Origin: DATIRA01 sp964553405
GTDB taxonomy: Bacteria; Pseudomonadota; Gammaproteobacteria; Steroidobacterales; Steroidobacteraceae
Reading direction: 5' to 3'
DNA length: 9,843 nucleotides
NCBI GenBank assembly: GCA_964553405.1
Contig: CAZKLS010000100.1
Span: 1-9,843 of the forward strand
Shown in pieces: positions 1-6,853 of this stretch. The notes below the pieces were generated by a model that worked only from the letters and a program-made list of their open reading frames with translations, was not told the DNA's origin and did not search any database. Position 1 is the first letter of the stretch; every line of letters starts with the position of its first letter. Made by a program: the position numbers and the translations under genes.

Positions 1-2914
1 CCTGGATCTGGCCGCTCTGCTCCTCGCCGAGCAGCTCGCCGGCGCCGCGGATCTCCAGGTCGTGGGTTGCAAGCACGAAACCGGCGCCGAGGTCGTCCAG
101 CGACTCGATCGCTTCGAGCCTGCGCGCTGCGTCGGTGGTCATCGCCTCGCGCGGTGGCGTGACCAGGTAGGCATAGGCCTGGTGGTGAGAGCGCCCGACG
201 CGACCGCGGAGCTGGTGCAGCTGGGCCAGGCCGAAGCGATCGGCGCGATCGATCACGATCGTGTTCGCGGTCGGGACGTCGATGCCGCTCTCGATGATCG
301 TCGTGCAGGCGAGCACGTTGCTGCGCCGGTGATAGAAGTCGAGCATCACGCGCTCGAGTTCCCGCTCCCGCATCTGCCCGTGTCCGATCGCGATGCGCGC
401 CTCGGGCACCAGCGCGGCCAGTCGCTCGGCAGCCGCGTCGATCGTCTCGACGCTGTTGTGCACGAAATACACCTGGCCGCCGCGCCGCAGCTCGCGCTGG
501 CAGGCTTCGCGGATGGTCGCGTCGTCCCACTGCGTGACGAAGGTCTTGATCGCGAGGCGGGAAGCGGGCGGGGTCGCGATCAGCGACAGGTCACGCAGGC
601 CGCCGAGCGACATGTTCAGCGTGCGCGGGATCGGGGTGGCCGTCAGTGTCAGCAGGTCCACCTCGGCACGCAGCCGCTTCAGGCGCTCCTTGTCGCGCAC
701 CCCGAAACGATGCTCCTCGTCGACGATCACCAGTCCGAGGTCGCGGAACTTCACGCTCGGCTGCAGCAGCCGGTGCGTGCCCACGACGACGTCGACCTTG
801 CCTGCGGCCAGCCCGTCGAGCACGGCCCGCGCCTGGGCATCGCCGCGGAACCTCGACAGCATTTCGATCTTCACGGGCCAGTCGGCGAAGCGGTCGGCGA
901 ACGTCTGGTAGTGCTGCTCGGCCAGCAGCGTCGTCGGCACCAGCACGGCCACCTGGCGCCCGCCGTTCACCGCCACGAACGCGGCACGCAGCGCGACCTC
1001 GGTCTTGCCGAAGCCGACGTCGCCGCAGACGACCCGGTCCATCGGCCGCGGCGAGCGCAGGTCGGCCACGACCTGCTCGATCGCGGCGGCCTGGTCGGCC
1101 GTCTCCTCGAACGGAAAGCCGGCCGCGAACGCACGCAGCGCGGAGTCGTCCACCGCGAACGCGTGTCCCTTGCGGGCGGCCCGCTGTGAGTACAGGTCGA
1201 GCAGCTCAGCCGCCGCATCGCGTATCCGCGCCGCCGCCCGCTGCCGGGCCTTCTGCCACTGTTCGCCGCCGAGCTTGTGCAGCGGAGCGCTCTCGGCCGG
1301 CGCGCCGGTGTACCGGCTGACGCGCTCCAGCGACTGCACCGGCACGTACAGCTTGTCGCCGTCCGCGTACTCGAGGATCAGGAACTCGGCCGGCAGGCCG
1401 CCTGCATCCAGCGTCGTGAGCCCGAGGTAGCGGCCCACGCCGTAGTCCTCGTGCACGACCGGCGCGCCGGGGCGCAGGTCGGCCAGCTGCTGGATGATGC
1501 GCGCGGGATCGCGGTCCGACCGGCGCCGGCGGCGCTCCTGCTTCGCGCGCTCGCCGGCCAGCTGTTCCTCGGCGAACAGCACCACCGCGGGATCGCTGAG
1601 CGTCGTGCCGGCTGCGATCGGTGCAACGGTGATCGCGAGCGAGTCATCCGACTCGAGGAACTCGCTCCAGCCCGCCACCGGCTTTGCCTCGAGCCCCTGG
1701 CCACGCAGCAGCTCCACCAGCAGCTCACGACGTCCCGGGGACTCGGCGGCGAGCAGCACCCGCTCCCGGATCGAACGCAGCAGCGTCGCGAACTGGACGA
1801 CGGTTTCCTCGCGACGCGGATCGAGCAGCGCATCCGGCGCCGCTCTGGCCCCCAGGTCCACGCTTGGCTCGTCCGGCGCCTGCTCCGCGGGCGATCCGCC
1901 GAGCAGCAGCGTCGGCAGCCCGGCTGCGCTCGACAGCCACTCGCCCGGATCCACGCAGATTTCGCCCGGTTCGAGCACGGGGTGCTCGATGTCGTGGCGA
2001 CGGTCCTCGTAGCGTTCCGCGACGGCCTGCCAGGCCGCACGCAGGCCCTGCTCGTAGCCGGCAGGAAGCACCAGCGTCGCCGTGGCGGGCAGGTAATCGA
2101 TCAGGCCCGAGGTCTCGTCGTGGAACAACGGCAGGAAGTACTCGATCCCGGCCGGCGCGAGCCCGTCGCCGACGTCCCGGTAAACCTGCATCCGGGTCAG
2201 GTCGCCCGGGAAGCGTGTCCGGTAACGGCGACGGAAATCCCGGATCGATTCCGCATCGAGGCTGAACTCGCGGGCCGGCAGGAGCTCGACGCGCGGCAGG
2301 CGATCGGCCGAGCGCTGGCTGTCCGGGTCGAAGCTGCGGATGCTGTCGATCTCCCGGTCGAGCAGGTCGATGCGCAGCGGTTCCTCGCTGCCCATCGGGA
2401 AGATGTCGAACAGCGATCCGCGGATCGCGAATTCACCCGGGCTGCCCACCTGCGGCACGCTGGCATATCCGGCAGCGGCGAGGCGACCGCGAAATGCCTC
2501 GAGGTCCAGCTCCTCGCCGACCGCCAGGTGCAGCGACTGCGCATCCACGAAGCTCCGCGGCGGCAGCCGCTGCAGTGCCGTGCCGAGGTCGGCGATCACG
2601 ATGCCGCGGGACAGCGACGGCAGCCGGGACAGCGTCCGCAACCTGCACGAGATGATGTCGGGGTGTGGCGAGAAGCGGTCGTAGGGCAGCGTCTCGTAGC
2701 CGGGGAAGGTCAGCAGCGGGACGTCGCGCGGCAGGAAGAAGCGCAGCTCGAGCTCGGCCCGCTCCGCGCTCACCGCATCCGGTGTGAGAAGCAGGATCGG
2801 GCCGTCGTGCCGCGTGGCGGCCTGCGACAGGTAGATGCCAGCCGCGGCGCCATCGCAGCCGGTCCAGCGTACTCGCCCGTCGCGGGCCGTCGGCATTTTT
2901 GCCGATATTTTCAT
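1..2914 (-). CDS. mfd: Transcription-repair coupling factor Mfd, C-terminus cut by window edge
   Basis: Mfd is a cytoplasmic DNA translocase that pushes stalled RNA polymerase off damaged template and recruits UvrA for nucleotide excision repair. The minus frame is open from 2914 to the edge, giving 971 complete residues; the family is about 1150 residues long, so about 180 (the C-terminal regulatory domain) lie outside. Numbered from 2914: the UvrB-like N-terminal module has YETLPYD near 73-79 and RGSLFDIFPMGS near 165-176; the RNA polymerase-interaction domain starts near 486 (VVHEDYGVGRY); the translocase has Walker A GDVGFGKTE at 631-639 (Lys637), DEEH at 732-735, TATPIPRTLN, and LHQLRGRVGRSHHQAY. 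The last visible stretch, LEIRGAGELLGEEQSG, is typical Mfd, and the frame is unbroken from N-terminus to edge. Two in-frame ATGs compete as start: 2914 (used here as outer limit) and 2896. The six extra codons include ATA and AAA, unlike the GC-rich rest, which favours 2896. Neither has a good Shine-Dalgarno site. Confidence 0.97.
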   Translation of the reverse strand, partial: MKISAKMPTARDGRVRWTGCDGAAAGIYLSQAATRHDGPILLLTPDAVSAERAELELRFFLPRDVPLLTFPGYETLPYDRFSPHPDIISCRLRTLSRLPSLSRGIVIADLGTALQRLPPRSFVDAQSLHLAVGEELDLEAFRGRLAAAGYASVPQVGSPGEFAIRGSLFDIFPMGSEEPLRIDLLDREIDSIRSFDPDSQRSADRLPRVELLPAREFSLDAESIRDFRRRYRTRFPGDLTRMQVYRDVGDGLAPAGIEYFLPLFHDETSGLIDYLPATATLVLPAGYEQGLRAAWQAVAERYEDRRHDIEHPVLEPGEICVDPGEWLSSAAGLPTLLLGGSPAEQAPDEPSVDLGARAAPDALLDPRREETVVQFATLLRSIRERVLLAAESPGRRELLVELLRGQGLEAKPVAGWSEFLESDDSLAITVAPIAAGTTLSDPAVVLFAEEQLAGERAKQERRRRRSDRDPARIIQQLADLRPGAPVVHEDYGVGRYLGLTTLDAGGLPAEFLILEYADGDKLYVPVQSLERVSRYTGAPAESAPLHKLGGEQWQKARQRAAARIRDAAAELLDLYSQRAARKGHAFAVDDSALRAFAAGFPFEETADQAAAIEQVVADLRSPRPMDRVVCGDVGFGKTEVALRAAFVAVNGGRQVAVLVPTTLLAEQHYQTFADRFADWPVKIEMLSRFRGDAQARAVLDGLAAGKVDVVVGTHRLLQPSVKFRDLGLVIVDEEHRFGVRDKERLKRLRAEVDLLTLTATPIPRTLNMSLGGLRDLSLIATPPASRLAIKTFVTQWDDATIREACQRELRRGGQVYFVHNSVETIDAAAERLAALVPEARIAIGHGQMRERELERVMLDFYHRRSNVLACTTIIESGIDVPTANTIVIDRADRFGLAQLHQLRGRVGRSHHQAYAYLVTPPREAMTTDAARRLEAIESLDDLGAGFVLATHDLEIRGAGELLGEEQSGQIQ

Positions 2915-2940
2915 TAATTAAATCAATAGATAAGAGTCAA
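2913..2940 (-). promoter_or_regulatory. Candidate sigma-70 promoter of mfd
   Basis: On the minus strand a TTGACT hexamer (2940-2935, five of six consensus bases) is followed after 16 bases by ATTAAT (2918-2913, four of six). It lies in a strongly AT-rich island of about 70 bases in an otherwise GC-rich window. Transcription from here would begin near 2906, between the two possible mfd start codons. It would then favour the ATG at 2896 with a very short leader. The -10 box lacks the usual A at its second position, so this is a weak call. Confidence 0.3.
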
Positions 2941-2955
2941 ATCATGAGATTTGAC
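2936..2955. promoter_or_regulatory. Perfect palindrome upstream of mfd, possible operator
   Basis: GTCAAATC and GATTTGAC form a perfect 8-bp inverted repeat around the 4-base centre ATGA. One arm overlaps the candidate -35 hexamer of mfd. The symmetric shape, AT-rich setting and promoter overlap fit a binding site for a dimeric transcription factor. As RNA it would form a small hairpin, but no T-run follows on either strand, so it does not look like an intrinsic terminator. I do not recognise it as the site of any named regulator. Confidence 0.4.
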
Positions 2956-3014
2956 ACAAAGTAATGCCGGCTCCGGCGCAGTTCCGGATCCAGCGGGCGG
3001 GAAAGGGTAGCAGA

Positions 3015-3063
3015 GCCCGGTTCGGGCCGGGCGGTTGCGAGCGGGGATGCGCCCGGAGGGCGC
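3015..3063 (-). terminator. Two GC hairpins just after the small gene, possible weak terminator
   Basis: Right behind the stop codon of the small minus-strand gene lies a perfect 6-bp stem with a 3-base loop (GCGCCC 3049-3054, GGGCGC 3058-3063). A second stem of 5 bp with a 3-base loop follows (GCCCG 3015-3019, CGGGC 3023-3027). Neither has a downstream T-tract, so classic intrinsic termination is not shown. They could protect the 3' end or assist Rho-dependent ending, and short GC stems are common by chance at this base composition. Confidence 0.2.
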
Positions 3064-3363
3064 TCAGCCCTGGCCGGCGGGGCGGGTTCTCACCGCGTGC
3101 ACGACGTGCGAGTACTCGAAATACACGACGAAACCGGGATACACCCAGCGGGATATCGGGGGTTGCCCGACCGCCCCGAGCTTGCGCTCCGGCGCGCCGA
3201 AACGGGTTTCGACCGTGGCCATGCTGGTGCCGCGCGGCGGCAGCGCCGACGGACCTGCCGCGGTGGGCGCGGCACCGATCTCCAGCGTCTCGGCCGCCAG
3301 TATCGGCGAGAGAAGTGTCAGCCCGAGGGCCGCGGCGATGGCTGCGAGTGTCGTCCTGCGCAT
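3064..3363 (-). CDS. Small secreted protein of unknown function
   Basis: The 99-residue product begins with a clear signal peptide: MRR, a hydrophobic stretch from about residue 5 to 21, and small residues near an ILAA-ETLE cleavage site. The mature part is about 75 residues and should be periplasmic. There is no Cys at the cleavage site, so it is not a lipoprotein. Visible motifs are RGTSMATVETRFGAP, then VGQPPISRWVYPG, then VYFEYSHVVHAV at the end. The 'G-x-S/T-M-x-x-V-x-x-x-F/Y-G-x-P' pattern recalls the start of the BamE/SmpA-OmlA fold, but that is only a resemblance. I recall similar short proteins in other Gammaproteobacteria annotated as hypothetical. The ATG at 3363 is chosen because it starts the signal peptide and has AAGG 9 bases upstream; the longer reading back to 3570 adds a composition-driven tail and runs into the start of the lol operon. 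The gene is divergent from the lol operon and 149 bases ahead of mfd. Confidence 0.85.
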   Translation of the reverse strand: MRRTTLAAIAAALGLTLLSPILAAETLEIGAAPTAAGPSALPPRGTSMATVETRFGAPERKLGAVGQPPISRWVYPGFVVYFEYSHVVHAVRTRPAGQG

Positions 3364-3568
3364 GAATTGCGACCTTTGCACCGAAGCTGACCGAAATATA
3401 TCACCCGTCCTCGCGAGCGCCCCGGGACGGAGGTGAAATCCTTGTTCCAGTTCACTGTTGTCGGCCGGCCCGCCCCATCCGGCGTGCTGCGTCGCGGACC
3501 GGTGGCGTGCCGACGGGGTGCAAAGCGGCGCGGGCGCGGGTAGCCTTGCCGGGTTCCAGCGAGACCTC
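3364..3568. other. Divergent intergenic region between small protein gene and lol operon
   Basis: This 205-base region must hold the start signals for both directions. Its only AT-rich island is at 3394-3403. On the plus strand TTGCAC (3376-3381) and TATCAC (3399-3404), 17 bases apart, form a weak candidate promoter for the lol operon. It would overlap the minus-strand extended -10 and leave a leader of about 160 bases. No other plus-strand promoter stands out, and I see no riboswitch or conserved RNA motif. An upstream in-frame TTG at 3458 could lengthen the first permease but is not believed, because the family start is at 3569. Confidence 0.35.
3395..3403 (-). promoter_or_regulatory. Extended -10 promoter of the small secreted protein gene
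   Basis: On the minus strand TG (3403-3402), one base, then TATATT (3400-3395) matches the extended -10 pattern TGnTATAAT at all but one position. No convincing -35 box is present, which extended -10 promoters can tolerate. A start near 3388 would give a leader of about 25 bases containing the AAGG ribosome site of the gene starting at 3363. Confidence 0.45.
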
Positions 3569-4816
3569 ATGTTCCATCCGCTTCCGATCTTCGTCGGCCT
3601 TCGTTATGTCCGCACGCGCCGACACGGTTTCTTCGTATCGTTCATCTCCTGGGTGTCGATGCTCGGCGTCGCGCTGGGCATCGCCGCGCTGATCACGATC
3701 GTTTCGGTCATGAACGGCTTCGAGGGCGAGTTGCGCAGCCGCCTGGTGGCGCTGACCGCGCACGGCACGATCGAGGCCCGCACGGGGCCGCTGCAGCAGT
3801 GGCAGCAGGTCGCGGAGGTCGTGCGGTCCGTGCCGGGCGTCCTCGCCGCCGCGCCATTCACCGACGTGCAGGCGATGATCGGGCGCGCCGGCAACCTGCT
3901 TCCGGTCGTGATGCACGGCGTGGATCCCGCGGCCGAGCGGACCGTGGCGAGGATCGATGAGCACCTGCTGAGCGGGTCGCTGGATGCACTCGAGCCCGGC
4001 TCGCGCAGGCTGCTGCTCGGTCGCGTGCTGGCCTGGCGGCTCGGCGCGGAGGTCGGCGACGAACTCACGGTGATGGTGCCCGGGCGCGACCTGGCCTCGG
4101 GATCCGGACTGCCCGCGCTGCGCAGCTTCACGGTGGATGGAGTCTTCGAGGTCGGCCTGCAGGACCACGACGGCACGCTCGCGCTGGTCTCGCTCGACGA
4201 CGCGGCTGAACTGGCCGGGCGCGATCCCCAGCCGCAGGGGCTGCGGGTGCTGTTCGACGACGTGATGGCGGCCCCGCAGAGGGCGCAGGCGGTCGCCGCC
4301 GAACTGGGCCCGGGGTTCTCCGTCACGGACTGGACCGCCCAGCATGCCGCGTATTTCCGCGCCATCCGGATCGAGAAGACCATGATGAGCCTGATCCTGC
4401 TGCTCGTCGTGGCCGTGGCGGCCTTCAACATCGTCGCGGCGCTGGTGATGGTGGTGAACGAAAAGCGCTCCGACATCGCCATCATGCGCACGCTGGGCCT
4501 GGAGCCGCGCGGCGTGGTGGGCATCTTCCTGACGCAGGGGCTCGTGATCGGAGTCGTCGGCACGTTGATCGGCACGCTGCTCGGGGTCGTCGTGGCCAGC
4601 AACGTGGGCACGATCGTCCCGTTGCTGGAGCGAGCCTTCGGTTTCCACGTGATGGATCCCACCGTGTACTACATCACCGAGATTCCATCCGAAGTACGCG
4701 CGGCGCAGGTGGCGGCCATCGCGCTCGCGGGATTCGTGCTGACTGCGCTTGCGACCATCTACCCGGCGCTGCGCGGCGCCGCGACCGAGCCCGCCGAGGC
4801 ACTGCGATACGAATGA
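3569..4816 (+). CDS. lolC: Lipoprotein-releasing ABC transporter permease, LolC/LolE family (first copy)
   Basis: The 415-residue inner-membrane subunit belongs to the LolCDE complex, which extracts outer-membrane-destined lipoproteins and passes them to LolA. It has the family plan: one membrane helix (about 22-47, with FVSFISWVSMLGVALGIAAL and SVMNGFE), a large periplasmic domain (about 50-268), then three helices (about 271-296, 316-346, 379-400) with VAVAAFNIV and the coupling segment EKRSDIAIMRTLG, ending TIYPALRGAATEPAEALRYE. Length fits the family (399-414 in E. coli). The ATG at 3569 is chosen because MFHPLPIFVGLRY aligns with the family N-terminus. The stop overlaps the next start by ATGA. 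The segment where LolC carries its LolA-binding hook reads VPGRDLASGSGLP (170-182) and lacks the TPxGxxP form seen in the next gene. The letter C versus E is therefore uncertain; the symbol follows gene order only. Confidence 0.9.
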   Translation: MFHPLPIFVGLRYVRTRRHGFFVSFISWVSMLGVALGIAALITIVSVMNGFEGELRSRLVALTAHGTIEARTGPLQQWQQVAEVVRSVPGVLAAAPFTDVQAMIGRAGNLLPVVMHGVDPAAERTVARIDEHLLSGSLDALEPGSRRLLLGRVLAWRLGAEVGDELTVMVPGRDLASGSGLPALRSFTVDGVFEVGLQDHDGTLALVSLDDAAELAGRDPQPQGLRVLFDDVMAAPQRAQAVAAELGPGFSVTDWTAQHAAYFRAIRIEKTMMSLILLLVVAVAAFNIVAALVMVVNEKRSDIAIMRTLGLEPRGVVGIFLTQGLVIGVVGTLIGTLLGVVVASNVGTIVPLLERAFGFHVMDPTVYYITEIPSEVRAAQVAAIALAGFVLTALATIYPALRGAATEPAEALRYE

Positions 4817-6075
4817 CCGAGCGCGACGTCCCGTTCGAGCTGAGGATCGGCCGGCGCTACCTGCGTTCGTCGGGCAACCGCTTCCTGTCGTTCATCTCCG
4901 GGATCTCGATCGTCGGCGTCGCGATCGGCGTCGCCGTGCTGATCGTCGTGCTCTCGGTCATGAACGGCTTCGAGCAGGAATTGCGCAGCCGGATACTCGG
5001 CATGACCTCGCACGCCACCGTGACGAGCTTCGGGGCCGGGCTCGAGGACTGGCGCGCCGCGCGCGAGGTGGCGCTGGGGTACCCGGGCGTGCTCGGCGCC
5101 GCGCCTTTCATCGAGGACGAGGCGCTGATCGTCGCGGACGGCCCCGACGCGCAGGCCGGCGCAGCGACGCTCCGGGGCGTCGATGCGGGCCTCGAGAGCA
5201 CGGTCTCGGCGATAGAGCAGCGCATGACCAGCGGCTCGCTCGCGGATCTCGAGCCCGGCGGCTGGGGCATCCTGCTCGGCGCCGAACTCGCGGCGCGGCT
5301 CGCGGTCGAGACGGGGGACGGCGTGGTCGTGGCCGTCGCCGAGGGCATCGTCACGCCAGCCGGCGTGCTGCCCCGTCTGCGCCGGTTCACGGTTCGCGGA
5401 ATCTTCTATTCCGGCATGTACGAGATCGACAACGGGCTCGCGCTGGTCAGCATCGGAGACGCCGCGCGACTGCTGCGCCTGGGCGACCGCGTGAGCGGCT
5501 TGCGCCTCGGCGTCGAGGATCCGTTCCGTGCGCCGGTGATCGCCCGGGAGGTGGCCCGCGGCCTCGGTGGCGGCCTGTACGTCGACGACTGGACGCAGCG
5601 CCATGCCAATTTCTTCCGCTCGATCGAGCTCACCAAGCGGATGATGTTCTTCATCCTGCTGCTGGTGATCGCGGTCGCAGCGTTCAACATCGTATCGACG
5701 CTGGTGATGGCGGTGAAGGACAAGCAGCCGGACATCGCGATCCTGCGCACGATCGGCGCGCGGCCCTCGAGCGTGCTGAGCATATTCGCGAGCCAGGGCA
5801 CGCTGATCGGGCTGCTGGGTACGCTGGCCGGCGTGGCGCTCGGCGTGCTGCTCTCCTACAACCTCGAGTCCCTGGTGCACGGCCTGGAGCGATTGTTCGG
5901 GACACGCTTCATGGACGCGAGCATCTACCTGATGAGCGACCTGCCGGCGGCGGTGGAATGGCCGGACGTCGCGCTGATCGCCGGTACCGCCTTCCTGCTC
6001 TGCTGCCTGTCGACGATATATCCGGCCTGGCGGGCCGCGACCACCGATCCCGCGAGGGCATTGCGGCATGAATGA
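4813..6075 (+). CDS. lolE: Lipoprotein-releasing ABC transporter permease, LolC/LolE family (second copy)
   Basis: The 420-residue paralogue of the preceding gene has the same plan: helix 1 about 26-50 (FLSFISGISIVGVAIGV, SVMNGFE), a periplasmic domain about 52-272, and helices about 277-300, 321-350 and 386-404. VAAFNIVSTLVMAVKDK and PDIAILRTIGA form the coupling region for LolD, and the end reads TIYPAWRAATTDPARALRHE. VKDK and STLVMAV look like E. coli LolE. However, residues 181-187 read TPAGVLP, the same pattern as the LolC hook (TPMGRIP in E. coli) that contacts LolA. Functionally this subunit may therefore be the LolC-like one, or both may be near the ancestral LolF type. The symbol follows gene order. 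The start overlaps the previous stop by ATGA, and the end overlaps lolD by 8 bases, so the three subunits are translationally coupled. Both permeases precede the ATPase gene, unlike the E. coli C-D-E order. Confidence 0.9.
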   Translation: MTERDVPFELRIGRRYLRSSGNRFLSFISGISIVGVAIGVAVLIVVLSVMNGFEQELRSRILGMTSHATVTSFGAGLEDWRAAREVALGYPGVLGAAPFIEDEALIVADGPDAQAGAATLRGVDAGLESTVSAIEQRMTSGSLADLEPGGWGILLGAELAARLAVETGDGVVVAVAEGIVTPAGVLPRLRRFTVRGIFYSGMYEIDNGLALVSIGDAARLLRLGDRVSGLRLGVEDPFRAPVIAREVARGLGGGLYVDDWTQRHANFFRSIELTKRMMFFILLLVIAVAAFNIVSTLVMAVKDKQPDIAILRTIGARPSSVLSIFASQGTLIGLLGTLAGVALGVLLSYNLESLVHGLERLFGTRFMDASIYLMSDLPAAVEWPDVALIAGTAFLLCCLSTIYPAWRAATTDPARALRHE

Positions 6076-6751
6076 CACGGAAACCCTGGCCTGCGTGGAG
6101 GTGCGCAAGCACTTCGAGGAGGCGGGACAGCGCCTCGAGGTGCTCAAGGGCGTCGACCTGCAGGTCGCGCACGGCGAGACGCTCGCGATCGTCGGTGAGT
6201 CCGGCTCGGGCAAGACGACGCTGCTGCAGATCCTCGGCGGCCTGGACCTGCCGTCGAGCGGGATCGTCAGGGTGGCGGGTCGCGCGCTCCACGAGCTCTC
6301 GGATGCGGACCGCGGCACGCTTCGCAACCAGGCGCTGGGTTTCGTCTACCAGTTTCATCACCTGCTGCCCGAGTTCACCGCGCTGGAGAACGTCGCGATG
6401 CCGCTGATGGTCCGGCGCAGCCCGGCCGCGGAGGCCGAGCAGACCGCGAAGTCGTTCCTCGAACGGGTCGGACTCGGGCAACGCCTGCGACATCGACCGT
6501 CGCAGCTCTCAGGCGGTGAGCGGCAGCGCGCCGCGGTGGCACGCGCGCTGGTCACGCGGCCCCGGCTCGTGCTGGCCGACGAGCCGACCGGCAATCTCGA
6601 CGGGCGCAACGCGCAGGGCGTGCTGGCGCTGATGCTCGAGTTGAACCGGGAACTCGGCACCAGCCTCGTCGTCGTGACTCACTCGACGGAGATCGCCGAG
6701 CGGATGCAGCGCGTGCTGGTGCTGCGCGATGGCCGCCTGCAGGCTCCCTGA
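6068..6751 (+). CDS. lolD: Lipoprotein-releasing ABC transporter ATPase LolD
   Basis: The 227-residue cytoplasmic ATPase powers lipoprotein release by the LolC/E permeases. All ABC motifs are present: Walker A GESGSGKTT (43-51), Q-loop Gln95 in VYQFHHLLPEFTALENV, signature LSGGERQR (147-154), Walker B LVLADEP (167-173, catalytic Glu172), D-loop GNLD and H-loop His205 in VVVTHS. QFHHLLPEFTALENVAMP is characteristic of LolD within the MacB/FtsE/LolD group. Length is normal (233 in E. coli). The ATG at 6068 sits inside the end of the preceding permease gene and gives MNDTETLACVEVRKHF, a usual LolD start. A downstream gap of 102 bases separates it from comEC, with no clear terminator. Confidence 0.96.
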   Translation: MNDTETLACVEVRKHFEEAGQRLEVLKGVDLQVAHGETLAIVGESGSGKTTLLQILGGLDLPSSGIVRVAGRALHELSDADRGTLRNQALGFVYQFHHLLPEFTALENVAMPLMVRRSPAAEAEQTAKSFLERVGLGQRLRHRPSQLSGGERQRAAVARALVTRPRLVLADEPTGNLDGRNAQGVLALMLELNRELGTSLVVVTHSTEIAERMQRVLVLRDGRLQAP

Positions 6752-6816
6752 ACGAGCCGGCGATTTCTGCGCGCAGCCGCCTGATTAGCCGCTCGCCCGC
6801 CATCACGCCGGGGGCC

Positions 6817-6847
6817 AGCCTCGGCAGCTGTCATCCTCGGCGAGGCT
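6817..6847 (+). promoter_or_regulatory. Inverted repeat covering the comEC ribosome-binding site
   Basis: AGCCTCG (6817-6823) and CGAGGCT (6841-6847) are perfect 7-base complements separated by 17 bases. The right arm contains GAGG (6842-6845), the apparent Shine-Dalgarno sequence, ending 8 bases before the TTG start at 6854. A second small stem, CCTC (6835-6838) with the same GAGG, would also hide the site. The message could thus fold to limit comEC translation. Such pairing can arise by chance in GC-rich DNA. Confidence 0.35.
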
Positions 6848-6853
6848 CCCGGC

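Noticed and set aside
1277..2917. 546-residue plus-strand open frame opposite mfd (and a 375-residue one at 62-1189)
   Set aside because: These are antisense shadows of a clearly recognised mfd, with low-complexity Arg/Ala/Gln-rich translations.
2951..2979. Plus-strand TTGACA at 2951-2956 as a promoter -35 box
   Set aside because: There is no AT-rich -10 at proper distance and no plus-strand gene downstream; the bases are better explained as part of the palindrome.
3458..3568. 37-residue N-terminal extension of the first permease from a TTG
   Set aside because: The added residues do not resemble the family, whose N-terminus begins at MFHPLPIFVGLRY.
3364..3570. N-terminal extension of the small secreted protein to 168 residues
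   Set aside because: The extra 69 residues would place the signal peptide in the middle of the protein and cover the promoter region. ATG 3363 has a ribosome site and starts the signal peptide.
4749..6071. 440-residue plus-strand frame overlapping the second permease
   Set aside because: It is an Arg-rich out-of-frame reading of the permease gene with no membrane segments or motifs.
3452..6327. Long minus-strand frames (398 and 522 residues) opposite the lol permeases
   Set aside because: Composition-driven shadows; the plus-strand frames carry the Lol permease and ATPase motifs.
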